In this document: in pieces, positions 35,553-47,794 of the stretch
Position numbering within the stretch: the stretch's first letter is position 1
Layout of the letters: each line of letters begins with the position of its first letter
NCBI GenBank assembly: GCA_032164295.1
Contig: JAJHTX010000009.1
Span: 496,001 to 560,000 of the forward strand
Reading direction: 5' to 3'
Origin: Inonotus obliquus
Lineage: Eukaryota; Basidiomycota; Agaricomycetes; Hymenochaetales; Hymenochaetaceae
DNA: 64,000 nucleotides
Notes under the pieces: model-generated
What the model saw: the letters and a program-made list of their open reading frames with translations, nothing else
What the model was told of the DNA's origin: nothing
Databases searched by the model: none
Position numbers and translations under genes: made by a program

Positions 35553-38249
35553 TTAATAAACTCCTACATTTCCAAGGATTGAGTATCCGAGTCCCTTGTT
35601 AACAAAAAAGCTCACCGTATAACCTTCTGTGATTTCAGACTGATTGAGTGGTTCCGTCTGTACCCTCTCCCATAAAGCATTGTATACTTGCCCATCATAA
35701 ACTCCCAGAGCACTGTCAAACATGCGCGCATGAGCCACCTGGTAAGCGTTACTATCGAAGAAAGTGACAATACCTGTCGAGTTCCCAGTCGGTATATCCA
35801 AACACGTCAGATAGGCTTATCGCCTCTGGCAATAGCTCTGCACAAAGGCGCCCAACGGCGAGGCGAAGCTCCTGAGTGGGGTCCTTGCCTCCAGATGAAG
35901 AATGGGCAGCAATGATACCCAAGGACAAGAGGTCAACGAGAGCCGCTTCAGCGGTACAGAGAAGATACTTTCATCCGGCCAACATAAGCGAAAATGAGTA
36001 GGAACGAGAGCGTGAAACCTTGGAAAGACTCACGAGGGTCAATAGAGACCTGATGATGAACTCGCTGTCGCCAAGTCCTGCATGACTTATCAATTTTATC
36101 ATACCGGCGACTTGAGTGGCAACATAAGCCTCGGTAACAGCTTTCGAGACGCGCTGATATGCGCTGCCATCCAAGTCTCCAGCTTGCAGAGCTCTTGCAT
36201 GGGTTTCAACGGACTTCGCACCACGCCATTCGAGAACCTCAACCACAACTCGCCAATCTGTCCAATTTGGATATTCGAGTATTGCCTTCTGAGAGACAGA
36301 GTTTTTGTTTTTCAGAAGTCGCAGGAAAGAGCTGAAGGCAGAAAGAGGGGCCGAGGGCTGAGATTGAGCTTGGCTGTATGCCTTCAAAGCAGCGCGTACG
36401 ACTTGCTGGTCCAAAACGAAGTTATCGCCTTCATATCTTATGAATGAAGGAGTCAGCGTCTGATATACAAGCAATAATGACAGAGGAGAGAGTTCGCTCA
36501 CGTCACACTAGGAAGAGCGTCCGAGTATGCTTTACCCAAACCACCATATGCACTATATCCATGACCTCCCATTGAACGTCGAGCGACTTCGACGTCCTGG
36601 ACGCTAGTTGTTGATACTAGCACTTTGAGTCCACTGGTGATAGCGTGCATGTCAGGCAGGGATGCCGTTTCACCACGACTTAGCTGCTTCGACAGGTCGA
36701 GATAAGCATACGTCTGAAACATTCATAATCAACATAAGCACAGCGGAATCCGGGAACCAATACGTACCAGGTTTCTCCCCAGGAGGATAAACACGTATGC
36801 CCGAGCGAGGATGGGCAGAAGGCGAACATGCACCGACGGATAAGAAATAACTTGTTGTTCGAGCCCGTCTGGACCTTTGTTCCCTTGTCGTCGAACAGTC
36901 GCGTATCGTAACGAAACGACTGCAGCTTTCGCTAGCGTGCGTCCTGCATTGGTAACCATGCTACAGGACAGAAAAGTCAGATCTGGCGTTCAGAACTCGA
37001 ATAGAGTAACCTACGTTGATCGGATATAGAGCATCTATGAAGATTCATCCTTTAGCGGGTTCAAGAACGCGTAGTGAAAGGAACTTACGCCGCCATAGCT
37101 CAACTTTTCGTGAGGTGGCTTGATATATTCTCCTTCTTTCGTTACTTGTGCGAACTTTGACAACATCTGAGAGCGTGGTATTCGCAGATGATCAAACCGA
37201 GCATATCCATTGTCAATACCCGCATATCCATTCATTGCCTTTGGACCTGGCTAGCTGTCAGTGACCATAAATGAAGCTCAAAATCAATCATCCCTACCTA
37301 TGTCACCAATCTTAATCCGGGGAAGCACCTCATGAGTATCTAAAATCTTCATTAGGCGGTCACTAACTATCAACAGATCAAAATGAAAGCTCACCCAAAG
37401 ACCGGAGTTGCACAAGGAACAGATGCGGACCCATATTCCTCCCACCAGGCAATATCAACCTTGCCTGAACAACACCGAAATTCGCCGTCTTGCCCAACGT
37501 CCCAATCCACCACTTCGTACTCGTCAACGTTGGCGAATGAATCTCAAATTCCCCACTTTCCGGTAAATACTTCGCAGTAGTCTCAAGTTGTGCAACATTC
37601 GTTCCGTGTCCGAGTTCCGTTTGTAGGTAACACCCGATGATACCGCGATGCTTGATTAAGGGACCAAACTTAGCTATAAGTTCTTCAGAGCCTAGGGACA
37701 TTACAACGGGCTCGAACGCTGAGTGATGTGACATAATACAAACGATCAGTTCGGTAATTATGATCATGAAGAAGGCAATTCATACCTGTCGTATGCAATC
37801 CCATCGGCAAGAGCTCATCCAACGCTAGTTGAACAAAAGACATGTCCCTAACATCCCAATTATGTATGCGTCGAAGCTCTTCGACGCGTTTTTGCATCTT
37901 CAGTGCCTTCAAATACGCTTCTTTCCTTGTCATATAGTACCTATCAAATATCGAAATTCCACCTGTCAGTCGGACAAGAACAAATCGACATTAAGGCAAA
38001 GCCCTCACTTCTGTGACTTGTCAAAAATGGGATCCGCCGACAAGATGGCTTCAACGCGTTGATGAGCTTTCCACGCATCTTCTCCTCCTAGTCGCGCGAG
38101 TTAGCTCAGTTGAGTCTCGTGCAAGCGCAAAGACGGAACTCACCATGAATGAACGCTCGCGTCACAGCAACGTTCAACTTCGCATTGCGCCGCGCTGCTT
38201 CAATATCCAATGCAGTCTGATTCTGAGTATCGACTTGGACCTTTGCCAT
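35553..38249 (-). CDS. Acyl-CoA oxidase
   Basis: This flavoenzyme performs the first step of peroxisomal beta-oxidation, acyl-CoA to trans-2-enoyl-CoA with hydrogen peroxide release. The start MAKVQVDTQNQTALDIEAAR (38249) is followed by KAHQRVEAILSADPIFDKSQ and the N-terminal helical domain. GIIGCYLQTELGHGTNVAQL is the FAD/substrate signature of the family, then TSTKWWIGTLGKTANFGVVQ, NGYARFDHLRIPRSQML and the C-terminal dehydrogenase helices with RRSMGGHGYSAYGGL and VTYEGDNFVLDQQVVRAALK, which includes the catalytic Glu region (YEGDN). The end is GYSILGNVGVY, so there is no PTS1; import would need an internal signal, as in some yeast acyl-CoA oxidases. About 700 residues, several short introns. 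Confidence 0.9.
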
Positions 38250-38468
38250 TGCCACGTAACTTTGTAGTAAGTACTGAAAAGCCCGGACTCGGGCTCCGTG
38301 GGATGTGGCATTTGGATTTGGAATTTAGATCATGATTTCCCAGCCAGGACTTAGCACATACCCGACCAATCCGGAAATAGCCGACCACACAACACACCGT
38401 AGAGGCAAAGACATATCTATAAACAATGCATTCATTCTACAGATGATACGGGATTTTAGCACGTAGTT

Positions 38469-39544
38469 CTACTGCTTATCCTGAAGGAGTTTCGGTAGTA
38501 CATCCACCAGCCGGTCAAACGGGAAATATTGCGTCAAGCGCTCAATATCCTCCGGCTTGTGTACAAACGAGAACCTTGCAGTATCGTGTCCTCGATACGC
38601 AGCAACACACATCTGATACTGATCGACGTATTGCGCCTCGCCAACTGTTGCCTCTCCTTGACATCGAAAGAGGCGGAAATCCCACCCGGTCATGGGGCGA
38701 TTGTCGACCATCAACCAACTCTCAACGGGATTGCATTCAATACGAGAAAGGTCAAAGCCAACAGGCTGGCCTAGACCATTCATGAGTGACTCTTTGATTG
38801 CCAGCAGGATGATAAAACGGCTCAAAAGCACATCGTCCTGAAGACCGCCGAGCATCCGTATCTCCTTCTGGGTAAGCTACGCGATAGGATTAGACCAAAC
38901 CTGAACAAAGACCGACAACTACGGAAAATACCTTATGCTGCTGGGATTGAGCCCACTGTTGAACAGGCACACCGTCGGCCGATAATCGTTTCACACCGAG
39001 ACCGATATTGACAAGACGCTTTCCCTGGCTTGCTGCTAGCACCACAACGTTGTAGTCGTACGCAGTCGTATAACCGGTTATAGATGGTGGCTGCTTGGAG
39101 GATTGTTCCCCTTCTGCAACCTTTTAGAGATACGCGTCAATTACAGATTTCACTAGGATGAACAGACTACTTACCTTCTCTATCCACTTCTTTCCTCGTT
39201 CATTCTGATGTAACAGCCATCTGTTCCGCGGAATCCGTTGTTGGCGCATCATAAGTAGCGGTAAAATGTACGTCAGCATCTCTCCTGGATCCACGGGTCA
39301 ACTTCACATAAAACAATGAAACACATCAGCCTCACTAAGCGTGTCATAATTCCGTGGCATATCTTTCAACCGTTGCGCAAACGGACTATCCGGAAAGGCT
39401 TGAACAACGGCATTGTGACACGCCAAATATTCCTGACATTACACTTCATTAGGTTTATGAGGGGTAAATGTACAACTTGGCACGCACCTCGTCTGTAATG
39501 CTAGGATTTATTGTACAGATCCAACAAAGCACTGGCACATCCAT
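38469..39544 (-). CDS. 4'-phosphopantetheinyl transferase, divergent
   Basis: This enzyme class moves phosphopantetheine from CoA to carrier proteins of fatty acid, polyketide, nonribosomal peptide and lysine-pathway synthases. MDVPVLCWICTINPSITDE (39544) begins the chain; LLMMRQQRIPRNRWLLHQNE corresponds to the N-terminal half, and the C-terminal half has FIILLAIKESLMNGLGQPVG then FDLSRI and MTGWDFRLF, the (F/L)xxKE and [GW]xFxLF features of Sfp/AASDHPPT-type enzymes. Two expected elements differ: NxSH reads YDYN, and the metal-binding GxD segment reads IGLGVKRLSADG, without the Asp in that place. The frame is open and splicing clear, so this is either a divergent active clade or a protein that lost activity. 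It sits 220 bp downstream (same strand, upstream gene in order) of the acyl-CoA oxidase start. Confidence 0.75.
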
Positions 39545-42141
39545 TTGACACGTCTTAACTCTTGCGTCTTGACTCTTGAAAAGCGGATAACAGATATGGT
39601 TGGGTGAGAGTTGGAGAACAAGAAGAAAGAGGCTTTATATACCGAATTATTATAACCAGCCACGGCCAGGTTAAAAAGTGGCCCAAAGGAGAGGTTGCCC
39701 AGCGCCCGAGCGGAGGCCACCAAGGACAGAAAGACGAAGGGAGAAGACCTGAGCCACGCTTATTCCACGCGTGAACCGGGTAGTAGCGAAGACGCGAAGC
39801 GCGACTTGTTGCGTGATCGTGAGGTGTCAATGGCTGGTGGCAGGATAGTCCTTGTTTGAGGTGAATGCGAGTTGTCCGCCAGAAACAAAGAAAACTCGGT
39901 AACTAAGAGCCGGTCGCGTGAGATGAAAATTGTTTTGGCCTTTCCCTTGAGCCTTTGGTGGAAGACATCAACATGCGACAACGCAGCACGGCGGTAGGGC
40001 TGGGTAGAATCATTGGCATCATTTGGGAAAACCAACATCACCCTACACAGCCCAATTCATACAGAAAGACTTTCTCACGATCATCTCTATTATGTCAGCC
40101 TGTGCGGTCGATCTCCCATTAAAGGAATCTCCTCTCCCTTCTTCTCGCACTGACTATCCCAACTTCGAAATCGCCTGGTCCTGTATTGTATTGCTATTTC
40201 ATTTTCATCTATATTCAATGATGCAAATCAATCGATAACGATAGTTTGCACTCGGAGCAACTGGTACCGACCTGGAAACGTGTCGCGAACTACACCACGA
40301 TGCACTTTGGTCCGCGGAAGAAACCCGAGACGAGGTTGTAGATTCTGCAGAGTATCTTCGACGATGAACGTCTTACTTCATCCATACTCCATAGGAGCTT
40401 AAATATGAATGTATCTTATGATTAACTCAGATAATCATCTACAGCTCTGACCCAGTCTGACGCCCGCCGAGCGAACACTAGTACAAATCCTGTCGTCCTG
40501 ACTATCCTGGCAGGAACAACAAGCATGAGGCAGGGGCTATGCGATGCCTCATATCAGATCGTTTGCGAGGAATCCTTCTCCAGTTCAGTTAGTACGTACG
40601 TAGTATGTGCCGCCAATGAATCCTGATTACTGTAAACCTTGTTGACCACATCTTCAGCTGTCTTCAGTCTCTCGAGCTTGCATCTTTGGACGTCATAACA
40701 GCGTCGAAAATCGGCGGAACCGAGGATGGAAGGACTCGGAGCCTTTCATGCAGGTCTGAACTTGACGTGTACCGCCTTCAACCTTCGCAATCCAATTCAA
40801 AGTTTTACTGAATGCCAAACCTTTCGCGAAACAGGTCCGATGCACACACGAACGTTCGTGATGACGTGCACATCTCGAAACCAGCCACGGAAGACGGTTC
40901 ACAAGTATAACCTCCATGTCCCAAGACAACCGAAATTAATCCACGAAGGATCTGGAAAAACAAACCGTTTAGATAACAAGAGGCGTGGTTGGTCATACGT
41001 CCCCGGATTCCGAATTCAATTCGAGCGTGCGTCATCAGAAGAAACTTGGTCTTTTTGCAATCCGTGGTCTTGGACATCGTCAGTTGCAAATACATTAACA
41101 GAGCGACGACCGCGCGAGAAGATTAATTTCGGATCCGTGAATGATGTCGCGACCTCCTTATCATCTTCGATGTGTTGTGGCGAACCAAGTCGACTTCACA
41201 TTACCATATTCCGGCTTTTAGTACAGAAGAAAAGCCAATTGTACGTCCTTGCTAAAGCCGACCAGGGTCATTAGTATGCTGGCTTTCTATCCTTCAATAG
41301 TCATCTATCCGCCTTATTCATTGACTGCTTCCTGGAACTCTCTTCCAAACGTTCCACTAAAGGATACTCTCTATCCGGATGCTCGTACAACCATTTAATG
41401 AGTCCCCTATCTAGCAAACTGGACTGCCTCCTTTCGACCACCGAAAACAAGGTGTCATAGGTACTTCCAGTCATCCGGAGGAAACTATATCCCATTCCCC
41501 CACCCCCTCCATCAAAGAATGAAAGGATCCCTACTCTAGGGGGTTAGAAGTATAATCCAATTTGAACTCAATTCGCTCTCTAAAATGTCGAAGCAGAAAA
41601 AAGAAGAGAAATATATGAGGAAAGTTAAGAAGTGCACCGACCCATAAAGAGTGATTGGATATGCCGGTGGCTCTCCTGTCAGGGCAAGGGTGACAGTCTC
41701 TTTCAATATCATTACTAATGATCGGTATCCAGACCTGACACAAAGCCTCTTATACATTTACCGTTACCACCGCATCGCTTGAAAAGCGTATCAGACGAAC
41801 AGGTAAAATAATGAGACAAATGGCACTTTTCTGCCTATGAACTTTCTCCAGCATCCTAGACTAGACAGAGGACGTCAAGAAAGATGGGTGGGAAGTGGAA
41901 TGAGACGCAGATGGTGGATGTATGATCTAACAAGAATAAGATACGAACATCAAATCTCACTATTAGGTGATTACTTGTCTTTATTTGGCTGTGGCTTGGA
42001 AGTTTGAATGCATATCCAATATATATCAATGTAACTTCAATTCTGCGTGTAATTCATTCATAGAGCTCTAATCATATCCGGATAGGCATACATACATCTT
42101 TCATCTATCTGCCAGTGCACACAAATAATACACCCAACCTG
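39545..42141. other. Intergenic region with weak coding-like fragments
   Basis: About 2.6 kb. A 182-codon plus-strand frame (40726-41274) is open but shows no recognisable motif and unusual composition. Minus-strand segments at 41301-41757 look more protein-like and are listed separately. The left end is the PPTase promoter. Confidence 0.4.
41301..41757 (-). pseudogene. Coding-like fragments, unidentified, possibly a relic
   Basis: On the minus strand one frame reads SGYRSLVMILKETVTLALTG then EPPAYPITLYGS, and another downstream reads FFDGGGGGMGYSFLRMTGST then RQSSLLDRGLIKWLYEHPDR to a stop at 41301. They cannot be joined cleanly: a TAG separates them and no good intron bridges it. The composition and helix-like pattern suggest former or unrecognised exons. 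I do not recognise the family. Alternatives are an unannotated gene with an intron I misplaced, or chance. Confidence 0.25.
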
Positions 42142-45109
42142 TCAGACGTGACAACTCTCCCTCTCAATAACTTCACTCGCTTTCTTCTCCTCACTCTCCT
42201 CCATCCCATCTATCCCATCTATCCCTTTCCGTGCACTCAAATGATGGTGACTCAACCTCGCCCCACTCTCCTTCAACTCCCTAAAATATCTCTCATTATC
42301 CCAAACCCAAGGACTTTCACTAGCAAACAACAAATCCACTTCCTCCAAAGTCCTATTCGCCGTCTCAGGATAGAACGCCCAGACAAGTGGGATTGAAAGG
42401 AAGTTAACGGCGCCGAAGACGTATAACGTGTTTTCGGCTATGCGAGAGAACATTACTGGATTGAGGAGAGTGAGCCATCCGTTTCCGATACTCCAGCCGA
42501 ATACGCCCCATGCCATTCCTTTCGCGCGGACTTCGAGCGGGAACGTCTCCGTCTACAGTTTGGTATGAAATTAGTATGAGTCATAAAATGAGATCGAAAT
42601 TAAGGAGCTCTATAACTGCGAAGTGACTGGAGAAATAACATACCGGATATACCCAGGGAATCGTCAACCACGTTGCACCAAACGTGGCTGTATACAAGAA
42701 AATGAAAAACGCTCCAGCAGCTCCGAACTGCGCTTTCATATCTTGATGCTCGATCGTAAGCCTTGAAAATGCTCCTGCCAGGAACATAGCGATTCCTTGC
42801 AAGACCGCGCCAGCCCAAAGTCCCCAGCGTCGTCCGAAACGGTCGATCGTCACAATGGCAACCAGTGTACTCAGACAGTAAGTTATCTAATAATCGTAGT
42901 TAGTGCGCTATTCGTCCACAGGGCACAGAAAAGAGACAGACCGTATTAATTCCAGAAAGCCATTCCGACTTTCTAGTTCCGTAACCAGCTTGGGCAAACA
43001 TCGTAGGTGCATACACGGTAACAGCCGCAATGCCGACCCATCTGTACAATATCTGGACTCAGAAAATCTGTTCGGCAAGACAATTCGACCAAGACCTACT
43101 CCTGAATAATCTGCAACCAGACACTAAGCTGCACGCGACGTGCGACATGTAAATCACCCCACCCGAGGCCCCAGAACATAGCCCAGTATGAGCTTCGGCC
43201 GGAGTTCTCCTTCTCGAGTTGTACGATCTCGAGAATGTCTGAGAATTCGCGCTCGACGGCTGGATCCTTTGTGTTCCCATCCGCGCGAAGGTTGCCGAGG
43301 ATCGTCAACGCTTCTTCAGTTCGTCCGATTTTGATCAGCCAGCCTGCTCAAAGTCAGTATAATGTAGAGTGGGAATCCATCGAGGTTGAGATTAGAACAT
43401 ACGGGGGGACTCGGGCATGAACCAGATGACTGTCATGAAAAACAGTACTGGAACGATTTGGAACGCAATAGGGAGCTTCGAAACCATCAGAAAATCGAAG
43501 CCCTCATCATTAAACTCCGTAAAACCTACCCTCCATCGAATCTGTGTCTCCCCATCACCAATAAAGGAGAGTCCGAATTCAAGCCAGTACGCAACAACAA
43601 CGCCCAGGATGTTCAAAGTAAACTCAAAAGCAATGAATGCGCCACGCGACGTATGGCTCGCTACCTTGAATCAAAACAATTAAAGATTCACAAATAGTCA
43701 ATCCCCGTGCAACTAATGAAAGGTACAAGAAATCGAAGCTTGTACTGTACCTCTGCACTCCATACCGGGACGATCACATTCAGGTAACCGGTTCCAATGC
43801 CATTAATGACACGCGCACAGCACATCCTAGCGAGCGTGAGCGCGGGACGAGTCAATAAGGTATTATTAATTGGAAGATCAAAGAACAAAGATCCAGCTAG
43901 CATTTACCATGCTGTATTCTGCGCCGAGGTTCTAGAATATTAAAGTGAGCAAGTGTAATTAGGTAAATTCCTGAATTTCATACGTACTGCAGCGATGCTC
44001 CAAGAAGTATCCATAGACTACCCTGTTATTTGCGAGGGAAAACGGAATCGTTAGTCGTTAATATATCAGCTTCCTTTCCAGCGAGCATATGAACGCATAC
44101 GATGAACATGGTCTTAACACGACCAATTCTATCGACCGAAGAAAAAGAAGGCAAAAGTATAATTAGCCAAGTTTCTTCCATGCTAACCAGAAACATGATG
44201 GTCATACTTATCACCCACGGAACCTCCCCATAGAGCACCAATGAGCGTCCCGAAGTAGTAAACTATTACAAAATACACATAGAGTTCGTATACATCTCAG
44301 TATTAAGTTTTAAATGGTAGAGTTAGGGTATCAAAGGACTTACTGCTGACGATCCCACCTTGCTTCGTGGGATCGGTTATCGTTGCGACGAAGCCTTGCG
44401 AGGGTCCCTCGTATCTGAGAAAACCCATACCATGAATGAAAGTTCCACAAAGATGAAACACATAGGGTTCTACTAAGGAAACAAGCGGGAAGGTGCAGCG
44501 AAGAATAGCCCAAAGTCAATTCGAAGATGACACGGGTAGCGATGATGAATGGTGGCACTAAACCAATCTAGAAATGAACTAACGAGAGACTTACGTCGAA
44601 AACCCGATTTTCATCGTCTCCACATAGTCTGGGGAAGTGTTCACCCCCGACATCATCCCTTGGTCATAGCCGAAGCTTCAGGTTTCATACAAAAGCGCCC
44701 AAACCCAAACCAAGTCCACCAACCACGTCCAGAACGCACGACACGAGCCATCAAGACCAATCGAGGAAACCAGACTCCATCCCAATTCGAATGAACATGG
44801 GCACGACGGGCGAGCAGTCATGCCACAATGCCATGCCGCATGCAAGGCACGTTACAATTGTATGTGTGTGCATTATCGGAAATTAAAAACGCGTGGAGGA
44901 CGTTGGAGGCCATGGGACGTGTCATCAGCCGGTGTCAGAGGAGTTTGTACATAAGGGATAGGCGTGAGTATGTGAGTATGAGCACTTTCTGCTAAGTAGA
45001 AACGAGTATAATGAAAAATGATGGGTGATACGTACAAGAATATCGCAAGACCTGCGACGAGGTTTATCGCCAGCACGAGTGGACGGCCCGTTAACTTCAA
45101 TGCAGGCAT
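42142..45109 (-). CDS. MFS sugar transporter (SP family)
   Basis: This is a hexose/polyol transporter of the plasma membrane. MPALKLTGRPLVLAINLVAG (45109) is the usual start of this fungal subfamily, and the next exon gives FGYDQGMMSGVNTSPDYVET. Then come ITDPTKQGGIVSS, GRVKTMFIV, INGIGTGYLNVIVPVWSAEV, WFMPESPRMF (the PESPR motif after helix 6), a central loop with RTEEALTILGNLRADG, VTIDRFGRRWGLWAGAV (loop 8-9 motif GRR), TATFGATWLTIPWVYP, KGMAWGVFGWSIGNGWL and YPETANRTLEEVDLLFASES (PETxxxTLEE). All canonical sugar-porter signatures are present. A long charged tail ends in ERESCHV. Nine or more short introns. The substrate is not decidable. Confidence 0.88.
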
Positions 45110-46439
45110 ATCGTTCTTTCGAACCCTCTCAGCGTCTCCAATAAATCGGGTCAAATTCGTAGGATGTGGGATCCGAATAACGAAGGAAGGTGCGGGAAAC
45201 CTGTTATCGCGGGCACGACAGGCTGTAGACCCCCACGGCCCTCGCAAACGCCGTAGTACAAATACTGGTAACTGATGCCGTCTGCCGGTAAGAGGAAAAA
45301 TAAATTCGTTCGAAGATAAAATAGGACAGTCAATTGAACAACCCAGACTCCACTGCAGCCAGACCAGAAGCTCACCTGTAATCTGGTCAGCGAACAGACG
45401 CTAGGAAAAAGACGAAAAATTCTCAGGCTCTAGTTATCGAGACAAGGAAGTATGAGCCCAATCAAGTGCGGAAGAATTCCAGTTCAGGCTTCTTATATTT
45501 TCGAGTGTCGTTAGTCAAAGAGCTAGATCTGAACATTCAGCCGAGAGCAAAGGAGCGAAAGAGGGGGCGTACGTAGTAGAAACAAGAGCCGGAGTACCAC
45601 CGCAGGTGTAGTAAGATACCTTCGTCGTCATCGCAAGCACCAGACCTGGGACATTAACACTTCCACTCTCCCTGATGTCGGAACCTTGTATTTTTCTCCC
45701 TTCTGGAGTCCCTAATTACCCATCGTGTCTATCAACCCCGTTATTTCGCCGCACCCTCAAAATCCAGCATCGTCAAACCCAATGCCGAGGGAACATATGT
45801 TTTTCTCCATCACCACGTTGTCCAAGTTCCATTACTCCATCCCTCCACCGGAACATAATCACCGCAATAGCTCGGTCAAGGAAAGCCAGCACAAGAGTCA
45901 CAAGACAAGTACCACAGTTCCGTCGTCGTTCCGTCCGGCCCGCAGAACGAACTCTTCCACTTCCACCATGAGCTACCCAGTGCGTTTTTTCAAGGAAGTC
46001 CAAAAATCTGTCGCAATTCTGATGCCGGACGTTGAAAGTGAGTATTCGCTGGGAGATTTTGACCCTTAAGTGCGATCCGGCGCCGGATTATAATCACCGT
46101 AGAATGTGAATAGTTTTACTTCAAGTTCAAGAGCGAAAGAGAACAAATAGAGAGCACGTGCACGCGACGCGTTTTTCGGTCACATGGCCAATCCGAATGT
46201 AGTAGTTTCGGAGTTTCGCAATATTCCGAAGCACTCGGCAGCCAGCGTCACTTTCGATTTGATTCGTCACTCATATCATATGGCCACAACACTTGTACTG
46301 TTGCTGGATTGAGGAAAGGAAGTGTATATTAGAGTTGTCAACGTTGAGCTACTCGGACACATCGAAGGCCACTACAACGGAAGATATTGTCCGCCCGTGT
46401 CCCCCTTGTCTCATTCAACTGACCCGTCTCTCAATCACT
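45110..46439. other. Upstream region of the sugar transporter
   Basis: About 1.3 kb of promoter and spacer. A 114-codon plus frame (45725-46069) is Ser/His/Pro-rich and unrecognised. A CACGTG hexamer occurs near 46155. No RNA gene was seen. Confidence 0.45.
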
Positions 46440-46733
46440 TCATCCCGCCGACGTCCTTTCGTACTTATGCAACTTATACGCCGTTGAACTCACAGGCTTG
46501 CCCAGCTTGCTCTTCCCATCCCCCTCCTTCCTCTTACCCCTTCCATCCCTATCTGTCTCCCGACTTCTCGTCACTTTAAATTGACGATCCTTTTTAGCTT
46601 TAGGACCGAACTTGCGCCTTGGCTTGACTGACGATTTTCGAGCTTCATGTTCCCGCTCCGACTCGGAGTCGGTTGGTTTTCCGTTCTTGTATGGTTCCGA
46701 CAGCTCAGAATATGAAGAACTGGGCATGTTCAA
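46440..46733 (-). CDS. 97-residue charged protein, copy A, unknown function
   Basis: An intronless frame MNMPSSSYSELSEPYKNGKP to a stop at 46440. It is dominated by Lys, Arg, Glu, Ser and Asp, with KPRRKFGPKAKKDRQFKVTR in the centre and RGKRKEGDGKSKLGKP near the end, so it is basic, probably disordered and likely nuclear. Its partner at 47391-47684 has the same length and aligns throughout (PTDSESEREHEARKSSVKPR versus QTDSEREWEREDDARKPSLN). Keeping the frame open and in register in both diverged copies argues that it is or was translated. No domain is recognised. The C-terminus differs (YERTSAG versus YERAMERRSG). Confidence 0.55.
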   Translation of the reverse strand: MNMPSSSYSELSEPYKNGKPTDSESEREHEARKSSVKPRRKFGPKAKKDRQFKVTRSRETDRDGRGKRKEGDGKSKLGKPVSSTAYKLHKYERTSAG

Positions 46734-46845
46734 GTTGCTTTCTTATGTCTTGTGCGTTCTCGTGCCCTTCTTATGTCGCCCCTTGTGTCTTCTTACGTGC
46801 TTTGCAATATTTCTCTGCTAGGGAGGCGACGCCTCAATAAACTCG

Positions 46846-46859
46846 AAGACCTCTTTATA
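46846..46859 (-). promoter_or_regulatory. Conserved TATA-like element, copy A
   Basis: Reading on the minus strand the element is TATAAAGAGGTCTT, about 115-125 bp upstream of the ATG at 46733. The identical 14-mer lies upstream of copy B, while most flanking bases differ, which points to a retained core-promoter element. Confidence 0.6.
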
Positions 46860-47390
46860 CTCTAGGCTCCCTCCAACTGTGCTAGCGGCGCCCGTTTGTG
46901 GCATTTTTCATGGCAAATGTGATCATCAACATCCCCTTACACGCAAAGGGAAGACACGATTTCAAATACTCCCCAAGTCAAGCATACTGCAGGATTACGG
47001 GGTACCACGGACGAAACAAGGGCGCACACAATTTCAATTTCCTCACTTCCAATCAAGTTGGTATTGGAGCGTTAGAGATATCCGTTTTCCCCTTCGTTCC
47101 CCTCTTCCTCATACATAGCCGCACCGGATCCCGAACAGTGAGAACCTACGCCACGATAAAACAGGCGAGCAAACATATGTACATGTATTTCGACATCCCT
47201 TCGAAGATAGCCGGAAAGTGCCACAACGGTCGTAATCGCGTCTGACTTCACTTGGTCGCATCAGAATCCGTTTTTATCCCTGCTGTTACAGGTTTCAGGG
47301 TTTATCCGGATATACTTTTATTACAGCAGAAATAATATCGCAGCATAGTCCACATTCTCCCCAGCCTAGCCTAACTACATAACCCGTTTT

Positions 47391-47684
47391 CTAACCGCTT
47401 CGTCTCTCCATAGCCCTCTCGTACTTGCTCAACTTACCCGACGTCGCAGTTGCAGGCTTGATCTTACTCTTCCCCTCCTTCCTCTTCACCCCTCTATCTT
47501 TCTCCTTCTCCCGGCTTCTTGATACTTTACTATGGCGATCCCCTTTCAAGTTAGCTTCAGGACCGATTTTATATCTTGGATTGAGTGAAGGTTTGCGAGC
47601 ATCATCTTCCCGCTCCCACTCCCGTTCTGAGTCGGTTTGCTCAGGCTCTAGTTTCGACTTTTCTGAATTCGGAGAACTAGGCAT
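47391..47684 (-). CDS. 97-residue charged protein, copy B, unknown function
   Basis: An intronless frame MPSSPNSEKSKLEPEQTDSE to a stop at 47391. It shares with copy A the PSS start, the TDSEREWER-type acidic segment, KIGPEANLKGDRHSKVSRSR, EKEKDRGVKRKEGKSKIKPA and KLSKYERAMERRSG. The basic C-terminal half with alternating Arg/Ser/Lys/Glu looks like a nucleic-acid-binding or nuclear disordered tail. No signal peptide, helix or cysteine motif. Both copies read toward lower coordinates, each with its own TATA-like element, so they look like separately transcribed paralogues. Confidence 0.55.
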   Translation of the reverse strand: MPSSPNSEKSKLEPEQTDSEREWEREDDARKPSLNPRYKIGPEANLKGDRHSKVSRSREKEKDRGVKRKEGKSKIKPATATSGKLSKYERAMERRSG

Positions 47685-47780
47685 TCGTCAAGTTGTTCTC
47701 TCGAGTCTCTTGATTCTTGTGCCTCTTATGTGCTTGTTGAGAACTGCTTGCTAGAGAGAGACAGCGACTCAGTAGAATTA

Positions 47781-47794
47781 AAGACCTCTTTATA
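47781..47794 (-). promoter_or_regulatory. Conserved TATA-like element, copy B
   Basis: TATAAAGAGGTCTT on the minus strand, about 100-110 bp upstream of the ATG at 47684, identical to the element of copy A. Confidence 0.6.

Larger units (their letters stand above)
46440..47310 (-). repeat. Tandem segmental duplication, copy A
   Basis: This block (ORF plus about 580 bp upstream) matches 47391-48330 in order along its length. Shared stretches include the ORF itself, the segment around AAGACCTCTTTATA, GGTACCACGGAC versus GATACCACGGAC, a GAGCAAA...ACATGTATTTC versus GAGCAAAG...ACGTATTTC segment, and CAGAATCCGTnnTTATCCCTG near 47263. Identity is patchy, so the duplication is old. Confidence 0.75.

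Noticed and set aside
40726..41274. 182-codon plus-strand frame
   Set aside because: No recognisable motif, odd Trp/Cys/Arg-rich composition and an equally open opposite strand; most likely chance.
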